Source: Obelidium mucronatum
Lineage: Eukaryota; Chytridiomycota; Chytridiomycetes; Chytridiales; Chytriomycetaceae
NCBI GenBank assembly: GCA_025765595.1
Contig: JAIVFH010000082.1
Coordinates: forward strand, 1 to 64,000
Length of the DNA: 64,000 nucleotides
Reading direction: 5' to 3'
The stretch's first letter is position 1. Each line of letters starts with the position of its first letter. The position numbers and the translations under genes were made by a program. The notes beneath the pieces are model-generated. The model searched no databases. It was not told the DNA's origin and worked only from the letters and a program-made list of their open reading frames with translations. Positions 56,072-64,000 of this stretch are shown here, piece by piece.

Positions 56072-57557
56072 TCAGCGTCTCATCGAACCGATAAAATCAG
56101 ACAAAGCGTCTTGAACTCCCTTGAGCCATTTCTTTCTCTCAGAATCGTCGCTTTCCAGACTACGAGATTCAGCATTAGCTGGGGTCATTTCTTGCAAATT
56201 CCTCTTTGAAACACGCATTTGAGTAAGAGGCAGGGGTTCTATCCATCCTCGGACATCCCTGCGTGAATCGGTAGCCATTATTGCAAGTATCTCGTCACGA
56301 ATATCATTCACACTACATTCAAGTATTAGTTCAATTGTAAGTACGAGCTATCAACTAACTAGTCGTCCTGTGGGAGGTCTGGAATACAAGGAATATTCAA
56401 CAACCAGAAACACCAAAGAAACAAAGCCAAAAAAAAAAAAAATCAAACCATTCAAATCATAGCCAAAGGGATTTTCGATTTCTCCTCCAATAGTCTCAAT
56501 ACCCAGAAGCATGAAGGACGTGAGAAACACCACTGGAATCGTGAACCACCCCAACGGCGATGAAACCAGCTGAAAGGGCAAGCAGATTAAATAAATGAAG
56601 AGGATTTGCTTCAAATGAATTCTGTATGCAAATGGAATTGGGGTTTGTCGGATCCGTTGAAAAGATGAGAGACAATCTGTCAGCGCATTGCAGGCATTTG
56701 TCATCAAGACGTGGGTTCCTGGAAATAAATTGATGTACGCTTGCAAGTGATATGATATCTCGATAGGAATTGGGAGAGTAGTACGGGAAGAAATGGATCC
56801 AGGGGCGAATTCCCTGATGTGGACAAGATATGGTCCAAGGTCGGTATAGATTCCAGGTTCGTCTCTGAGGGCGTGTTTTATGGATGACGCGAATGCGATC
56901 AACAGATTCATTGCGCAGATTCTGCGGTAAGCTTCTTCCTCAGTTTTCGCTGTTGAATCCGTGATGTTGGTTATGGTCTTCCCAACAATCGATAACTTAC
57001 GGTCGCAATATGTCCAAATTAAACGCCCAAGATTCCGCACTCCATAATGAACGTTGGTCCAAGTCTGAAAATATGAACACATCAATAAAGCAAAACGCAA
57101 AACCTTAATAAAACTCACTTTCCGCCCTTCCCAGAATCTATCATATGCGGTATTAACTCTGAAAACTAGAAGCAGACCCATGGCAGTTCCAAGAATAGAT
57201 ATAAGGAGTGTAGAGTTTGGAAGCTTCCAGTTTCTGTTGTCAGCGAGGGATATGAGTCAGCACCCACAGTTCAAATTTCAATGGCCAGATCAAAACATCA
57301 TGTTATACTTCAAAAAATTGACGCCTGAAACCAACTGGAAGATGCAAATCAGTGATGCCCATGCAGTAATTGCAAATGACCTCATGGCAACTTGAGGGAA
57401 TACGGAAATCTCCAAACGAAATAAATCTGCCCAGTGAGCCACATGAGTATTGTCCACCTTACGAGCAAAGCTTGTTTTCGTTTTGGTGGGTTCCCACGGC
57501 TGGTTAACTGGAATCCCGTCAGTTCTGGTTTCAATGGTCAAGTCAGTAACTGTCATT
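56072..57557 (-). CDS. Bestrophin-like anion channel (UPF0187/RFP-TM), tandem copy 2
   Basis: The start at 57557 is MTVTDLTIETRTDGIPVNQ. Blocks: HWADLFRLEISVFPQVAMRS, LLVFRVNTAYDRFWEGRK, GRLIWTYCDR, then FQLVSSPLGWFTIPVVFL, GEIENPFGYDLNG and a cytosolic end GWIEPLPLTQMRVSK. It shares intron positions with copy 3 (after WEGRK and after YCDR). The C-terminal charged tail (DDSERKKWLKGVQDAL) is like copy 3 and unlike copy 1, so copies 2 and 3 are probably the closer pair. Confidence 0.88.
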
Positions 57558-57673
57558 TTTGGAAACTGAGAATTCCAAAAATCCAAAAACAGAACAGAAA
57601 CAAAGAAAAAAGGCATGCTTATACAGGTTTTATTTGCAAAAAAAAGAAAAATGGGAGAAATAATGATATTTGG

Positions 57674-59184
57674 TTAAACACGAACCACTGAAGCAACAAA
57701 TTTGTCAACTGTTCCTTTGACACCTGCCATCCAACCTTTCTGCACCAAATCTGCGCTATCTTCACTCCCACGTCGCATTTCAGCTGCTTTAATCGCTGGA
57801 GAAGTGGCCTCCACCAACTTTTCCTGCGAAATTCTTTGAAATGAAAGAGGGACTGGGGCAATCCATCCCTTTGAATCTTTTCGTGTATCGCAATTTTGAA
57901 CCATTTGGAAAATTTCATCTCGAATCGCTTCGCAGTAGTCGTCTTGGGGCAAATCTGCGTTTGTTTTTTGATTTAATGATCCAATAGTCGCACACAAAAA
58001 AAAAAAAAAAAAACAAGTCATGTTTACCGTTCAAATCATATCCAAATGGATTCTCAATTTCGCCAGCAATGGATTCAATACCCAACATGACCAAAGCGCT
58101 TAGAAACGTGACAGGAATCGTAAACCAGCCCAATGGCGAAGCAACCAATTGGAAAGGCAGACTCAGCAAATAAATAAGTACCGTTTGCTGTAAATGAAAC
58201 TGATAGGCCAATGGAATCGGTGTTCGACGGATTCGTTGGAATGTGGTGAGACAATCAGTGAGGAGATTGCAAGTACTCGTGCTCGGGAATAGGATTGTTG
58301 GAAATTGATTGAGATAGTTTTGGATGTGAAATGTCACTTGGAGGGGTATGGGAAGAATTGAGCCACGCGTGTCAACTTCGGTTGGAGCAAATTCTTGGAG
58401 ATGAGCCAGGAATGGCTGTAGGTCCGCGTATAAGTGACTCGGTTCATCGCGGAGAGCATGTTTTGTGGCGGATGCGAATGCAATCAAGAGGTTCATGACA
58501 CAAATCCGCTGTAGAGCTTCTTCTTCAGTCTTGGCTGTTTTGAAAAAAATATATACCGCATGATCCGATTAATTAAAACTTGGATTCCCAACTGAATAAC
58601 TCACGTTCGCAGTAAACCCAGATGAGTCTTGCCAAGTTTCGAATTGAATAATGAATATTCGACCAAGTTTTGCGACCTTCCCAAAACCGATCATACGCCG
58701 AATTAACACGAAAAACTAGCAGGAGACCCATAGCTGTTCCAAGAATTGTTACCAAGAGCATCGAATTGGGAATTTTCCATTGCCTACAGATATAGACAAT
58801 GAAGGGTCAGTCTTGGAATAAAGTCCATTCAAACAAAGTTTGTACTCACCTTAAAAAGTCGACAGGCTGAAGGTTATAAAATATGCATACAAGTGCACTC
58901 CATGTTGCAAGCATCAATGACTCAATAATGACTTTTGGCAAGACGGAATTTTGAATGCGCAACAAGTCACCCCAATGCTGCCGATGAACATTCTTGATTT
59001 TGTGTTTCACACCACCTGGCGTGCTTCCGCGTGGTGGCAAAGTTTCCAAGGAGCTGTCTGTCCGAGGCCGTTCGCCATTGACTCTGATTTCAATCGAGTC
59101 TCTGAGTGTTTGAATCGACAAGTTGGTCTGCGCTCGTTGTGGGACTTCTTCTGGAGGAGGAGTGGACGGAGTAACGAGAACCAT
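57674..59184 (-). CDS. Bestrophin-like anion channel (UPF0187/RFP-TM), tandem copy 3
   Basis: The start at 59184 is MVLVTPSTPPPEEVPQ, with a longer, polar N-terminal head than the other copies. Blocks: HWGDLLRIQNSVLPKVIIES, LLVFRVNSAYDRFWEGRKTW, ARLIWVYCER, FQLVASPLGWFTIPVTFL, GEIENPFGYDLNG, DLPQDDYCEAIRDEIFQMV. The end is VDKFVASVVRV at 57674. The gene is intact after splicing. The gap to copy 2 is 116 bp. Three same-strand copies imply two tandem duplications. Confidence 0.88.
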
Positions 59185-60028
59185 TTTTCGAATGAAAAAG
59201 TGTATGAAGGCAAAGTAATTCCATTTCGAAACGCGATGTGATATTAAAGGTTGTAAAAAAAAGCAGAAAAAATTTCATGAAGGAAATCAAACAAGCCAAC
59301 TATATTAGGGGGTTTCAAAGTTGACCGATTTTTTCCGATTTCTCGTTCGAAATCTTGCCAACAAAACTTATAAAAACGAAAATAAAAACTGAGTTTTTTC
59401 ATGTTTTTCAGGAGAGGGGTTTCAAAGTTAACGACCCTATATCCTTCCCTCAAGCACATGCCACCTGTGAGAGCGATTTAGTGTACATCTACGTCGAAAT
59501 TAGAAAGTTACAGAAGAGTAAGGCTTTGGGTTGGTTGGCAAGATTGCATCGAATGGCAGGCCACCGGAGGACTTTTTGCTGACAAGCTCTAACAATTTGG
59601 CAGCAGCCCCTACTGATTGCAGCTGATTGCAATATCCGGGCTGTTTCGAAATACTGTACCGCTCAGAGAGAACATATGGGATTGGCTGCTTCAACTACAT
59701 CAAGGTTAGTATCTCAAAGACCATCAGGATTGTTGTCGTAGATCTGTATTATATCAAACAAAATAAAGAAAAGGGCTGTGTCATATGAATTAGGCGGAGC
59801 TCATCCTATTTTGTAGTTTGGGCAAAAAAAAACAGATGGACTTCGTAAATGTGAAGAAAGAAAAATTGCTCAATTTGGTTTCAATGTGAGAATGCCCTCA
59901 CATCGGGTGTTTATTGAGAAGGAAAAAAGTAAGTGAAGTCCACATCGTCCCGCCCAACCAACAAAACCCCACTGCACCGGCCAACTACTAACACCACACC
60001 CTCCTGTTCTATTAGAACGCGCTGTACT
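59185..60028. other. Intergenic with a 14 bp direct repeat
   Basis: About 840 bp between the bestrophin cluster and the transposase-derived gene. GGGGTTTCAAAGTT occurs at 59309-59322 and again at 59416-59429. A short open stretch after the second copy (CESDLVYIYVEIRKLQKSK) has protein-like composition but no start or family, so it may be a decayed gene or element end. Confidence 0.4.
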
Positions 60029-63000
60029 ATGGCATTCCAAGCTCCAACGTCAATCTTGAATGCGGCGGCATTGTCGTTGTTGTTTGACAACAACTCTGAC
60101 GCAAAACGGGTCTTTGAGGACAAGCTCGCCGACCTCCACGAGTCGCTGGACATGGACAGGGCGCTTCCACAGCAGCTCTTTACAGCACTTGTCCAGGCGA
60201 TGCATCATACACAGCGTCTATTTGTAAGTGCTTTGTTTCATCACCCTCCCCTTCCGAATGTTTCAATGTCGTTCAATTCCGCACTCAAACGAGGGTGGAT
60301 GCGCTTAACTCTTGCTGTATACTTAAACAAGGATATGGCAGAGCGTCATGAATTCCTTACTGCCATACTCGCCCTAAATTGGTTTTTATTCTAACACTCG
60401 TTGTACTCCCTAACAGGGCACGACCTACACCCAGCCACGAAAAGGCAACCGCGAAAAGTACACTGTCAATCTTGAATCATTGGGCAAGTATCGAAAACTT
60501 CACGGGCCAATGTTCTGCCCTCCTACCGCTCCATTACCGGCTGCAGATTCTGATAACACCCCCTGGTACGGCATCAAGCCATCGGATTTCACCGCGCTCT
60601 TCCGTGTTTATGTTCACGACCCAGTTGCTGAGTTTGGACTGGTCTTGAAATGCCCTTGCGGTATAAATGGCTGTCAATCGAAAGTCCAGTCAAACTCATT
60701 GACCACACCGAGGTGATTGCCTCTTCTCTTTTTTTACTGTGATATTTGTGTTTTAACATTTTCATATTTTTTTTCAGGGCTGTGTTTGTGGGGACTGGCC
60801 TTTACTACAATATGTCCACTCGTTTCATGACAACAATCAAGGACTGTATGATGCGCATTCGGGCTCTAAAAGTAAAGGATGCTGAGAAATGGAAGTTTCG
60901 CGCAGAGGAACTTGGAGTAGTTGCCGATGACGATGTCCCGCTCTCTTCCAAACCTGGTGCCGAAGCAAAGTCCATCTCCTGGGATTCAACCGACTCCATT
61001 GGACAACGCATGCTGAGTCTATCTCAACAAAATTGTATGTGTTGTGTGTGTTTCCATTTTTACATTTATTTCTAACACAAAGTCAAGGCATTCCGTTTCT
61101 TGCCGAAGGTCCAAAAGTATACCTTGATAAGGATTTCCATCGCCATCTTTGCAAGCTTGGATTCAAGCTTCCGTTTAACTATTTGGAAGAACTGGTTCGA
61201 GGTGTGTTGTATATTTTTCATCTCCTTCGGCCTAACTATGACTGTTTAGTTGAATATGAAGAGTTTTGGATGCGACTGGTGATAAAGCATGACTCAGTAC
61301 AAGCACCAGGCCTATCAAAAACACATCTATTGGATTTGCTCAAACCCGTTGGGAAAGACTCGAAGTCACCTTTCTTTGACACCGGCCTTTTCCTCTCAGC
61401 GTCAACACTTCAGCAGCTATTTGTAAAGGATGTTCTTTTGATGGAGAATATTTTCATGGATTCAATTCTGACCGTCTTAGGTAAGCGTCAACTTATTAAT
61501 TTTTTATGACGCGCGTCTCATCCCTGTCTTAGACAGTCATTACACCCTTGACGAAACATTCCGAATTGTAAGCAATCTATCAGTCAATGGTTCAACAGGG
61601 TTTTACAACACTGTGTTTGCTCTGGTTGCGCGCTGACGGGCGAATTGCGCAACTCTCAGCTCAGGGACGCAAGTCGTTTTCTGAGTCCCTTCCCGCACTC
61701 CTCCAACTGGACCACCGAAACTTTATGAATAATGTCGAGATCTTGACAATGGGAAGCGACAATGCCACGTACGACTCCCTCGTAGCATCAATGATACACA
61801 ATACCAGCACTATTCATTTGCTGGATATTTGGCACAAAGTGAAGAACGTGATTGGGGGGCTTGCAAAAGATTCTGTTTTGAGACAGATCTTTGAAAAAGA
61901 ACTCTATGATTGTTTGTTGGAGGACCCGGATAACTTTGGTAAAATCCTTTCTTCTTTGTTGATGTATTTAACGGATTGCGTCTAATAGGATATCGCGCTC
62001 AAAAATCAAAAATCTCCGCCATGGATAATTTGAAGGCCTTGGATATGAAGTATCGCGTTGTTCCTGGGTATGATGCTATCATCACCCCAATGGAGCAATT
62101 GATGGAATTTACAAAAGAAGGGTAACTTTTTTTTTCATTTCCCATCAACACAAGTCCCTTGGCACTCACAAAGCTCCCACCAGGCGCTTTGATCGTTCCG
62201 AATATGACACGACCTATGTTGGGGCGGATGGGCGAACCAAGACAGGAAGAGCAGCCCCGGAAAACGTATTCCACCACATGAACACATTGCGAACAGAAGG
62301 CCGCATCGGTGCAATTTTGCTCTACTGCTTAATTCTTGTTTTCAGTTCCAGGTTTATATTATATTCAATTTTGCTTTTAATCTTAAGTTTTTATTGTTTT
62401 TCTCAAATCTTATTTAGTTGGAACCTTAAGATCTGCCGACGATTGCTTAATCCGCATCCTGTCAAAAACGCTGGATACTCCCTTGATATGGATTTAATTG
62501 CAAAAGCATTGGAATGTCGGGTTGGGTCTTCAAGAGCCTTGTCAGAGGTGGAGCGGAAGAATGTTGACGCATTGAACAACATCAATCGTGTGAAGGAGGA
62601 TTTTTTCTACTATTCAGTGGAAACGAAGACCCGTCTGACAAACAATGCGAATGAGAAGCGTCCTGCGAATGGTAGGTTATTTTGTTGTTCCCAGTCATAA
62701 ATAACTTTATTTCATAGATAAGATTACTTCCCCAATACACCCGCCTATTGAGAAACTGGATGTCACATCGAACAAGAATGGTCCTGTAATAGCCGCTTCC
62801 GTATCCCCTGCTCCTGTGTCCCCTGCAAGTGTTGTGGTTCCAGACCGCCAAAGCACACCTCCGAAGAAAAAACGAATCATCAGCACATCAACAAGTCCTC
62901 TTTGTGTTCCAACCAGTGCTTTGAAGAGTGTTCGGGTCATTACTACTAAGTCCGGTGAGAAGACGCTGCGCATACAGCTTCGCGCAGATGACGACAGTGA

Positions 63001-64000
63001 CGACACTGACGAGGAGTCTCCATTGAAACGAAAACAACGACCACCTCAACAACCTGATTCAGTTCCAACGGTATCAGTGTCTTCTCTTGGATCAAAAGTT
63101 GCATCTGTTGCAAAGCAGGCGCTTGGCATTGTTTGGCCGTCTCCAACACGAATACAAGCAAAACCAGTTTCAAATATCGCCTTGGCTGCGGGACCATCGC
63201 AACCAAAACAATTTACACTGGACAAGTTCTTTATAACAAAAACGGAGGCACATCCCAAAATTCCGCCGAATCCAGTAGCTCTGAGTCGCAATGTCTCATT
63301 CCTGACAAGCAGGACTTCTACCCATGTATCGGCACAAACAGCTTGGCGTCCTTTCGATTTTCAGTTCTTCTTGAGGTTTCGGGAGAGTAATGGAATCTAT
63401 TGTGCTGACGAAAGGGGCCTGGAAAGATTTCACAATACATGGATTGGGAAGTGGATGAAGGAAGAGCAAATGGTGGTTTATTCAAAGAAGTATCAAATGG
63501 AAAAGGGGCTCCCTGAATCAGAGATGGACTGTAAGATATATTTTTCTTGAGTTTTGTTTTATTTATTTGACGCCACGTGTAGATCTTCAAACCAAGACAG
63601 TTGCACAGATGAAGTCCCTCTGTGAAATTCTAGAAAGGAATTGGGTTTCGAAATTCATCAAAGAGCCAACTGATTTTTCTTTTTCCCAGATTGTCTGTCC
63701 TTCCAAGAAGGCTCAAGCATTGGGAATTGTTACATCGCTGCCAGACTTCAGTTAGTATTCGTTTTAGTGAATTTATTTTTCTTATCTTATTGCTAGAACC
63801 GACTCCTAAGATGGAATTGTTTTTGGCTGCAAACAAATCAAGTTAGTATTTTTCCTTTAACCCCATTCATAACACTTACTGTCATCTTTCCGCCCCTTCC
63901 ATCTCTCTCAGAGCACTATCCAAAATCGGTCCAAGACAAGCACCACTCGCTGCAATCACCTTTGACAGCGAAACAACAACTGTCACCCTCGAAGTCGATT
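60029..64000 (+). CDS. Transposase-derived (DDE/RNase H-like) protein, 3' end outside window
   Basis: The start at 60029 is MAFQAPTSILNAAALSL. Many short exons follow. A small Cys cluster (LKCPCGINGCQ) precedes an RNase H-like core: LDSHYTLDETFRIVSNLSV (first Asp), later LTMGSDNATYDS and LLDIWHKVKNVIG (second Asp with downstream helix), then YDTTYVGADGRTKTGRAAPE. This order resembles KDZ/MULE-like DDE transposases of fungi. After about 62700 a long disordered basic region (PPKKKRIIS, LKRKQRPPQ) precedes a small folded part (FFLRFRESNGIYCADERG). A frame step near 61650 fits one extra base in a doublet. No terminal repeats are seen, so it may be a domesticated gene. The catalytic third acidic residue is not clear. 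Confidence 0.5.

Overview
The window reads as a compact fungal nuclear genome. Nearly all genes are split by short GT-AG introns, and the gene set (class C GPCR, XRN1, ATE1, SF3A3, eIF4A3, TLDc and bestrophin-like proteins) suits a zoosporic fungus such as a chytrid. That placement is an inference from gene content, not from a marker gene. Genes are tightly packed: convergent ends are often 50-150 bp apart and two divergent start pairs are only 41 and 49 bp apart.

Layout: 1-3.6 kb is the 3' part of a decayed Ty1/copia retrotransposon with a 200 bp LTR. 4.7-4.95 kb holds tRNA-Phe and tRNA-Arg. 5.3-8.8 kb is a divergent pair of splicing genes (SF3A3 and eIF4A3). 8.9-11.7 kb is an unusual RNA-repair gene (P-loop kinase, degenerate capping-enzyme-like domain, T4 Rnl1-type ligase) followed by an F-box-like coding segment that may belong to it. 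11.7-14.2 kb has a secreted protein and a methyltransferase. 14.2-18.1 kb has three tandem PH-domain paralogues and 18.4-23.2 kb three tandem aldo-keto reductases. 23.5-28.9 kb has a UPF0658-like membrane protein, a nuclear protein and a tail-anchored protein. 29-36.6 kb is XRN1 and ATE1. 37-40.4 kb is a chimeric receptor (bacterial-type substrate-binding domain plus a polytopic membrane domain). 40.4-46.6 kb has ERCC1/RAD10, an FAD-binding protein and a TLDc protein. 46.6-50 kb is a class C GPCR. 50-54.7 kb has a LURP/tubby-like candidate, an ankyrin membrane protein and a TM7SF3/TMEM198-like protein. 54.7-59.2 kb has three tandem bestrophin-like channels. 60 kb to the right edge is a transposase-derived gene.

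Three genome-level signals stand out. (1) A family of short palindromes (core ACCGCC-GAA-GGCGGT) lies only inside introns and always in the same orientation relative to the host transcript. One intron carries an array of 16. Three of the four host genes also have strikingly GC-rich 5' exons. (2) Several introns appear to be only 27-33 nt long, and one of them has its position and phase confirmed by paralogues. (3) Many otherwise intact genes contain single-base breaks that all look like one extra base in a homopolymer, so assembly error must be considered before calling pseudogenes.

Three separate gene families occur as same-strand triplets (PH, AKR, bestrophin), so local tandem duplication is common here. 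RNA metabolism is well represented (SF3A3, eIF4A3, RNA ligase, XRN1).
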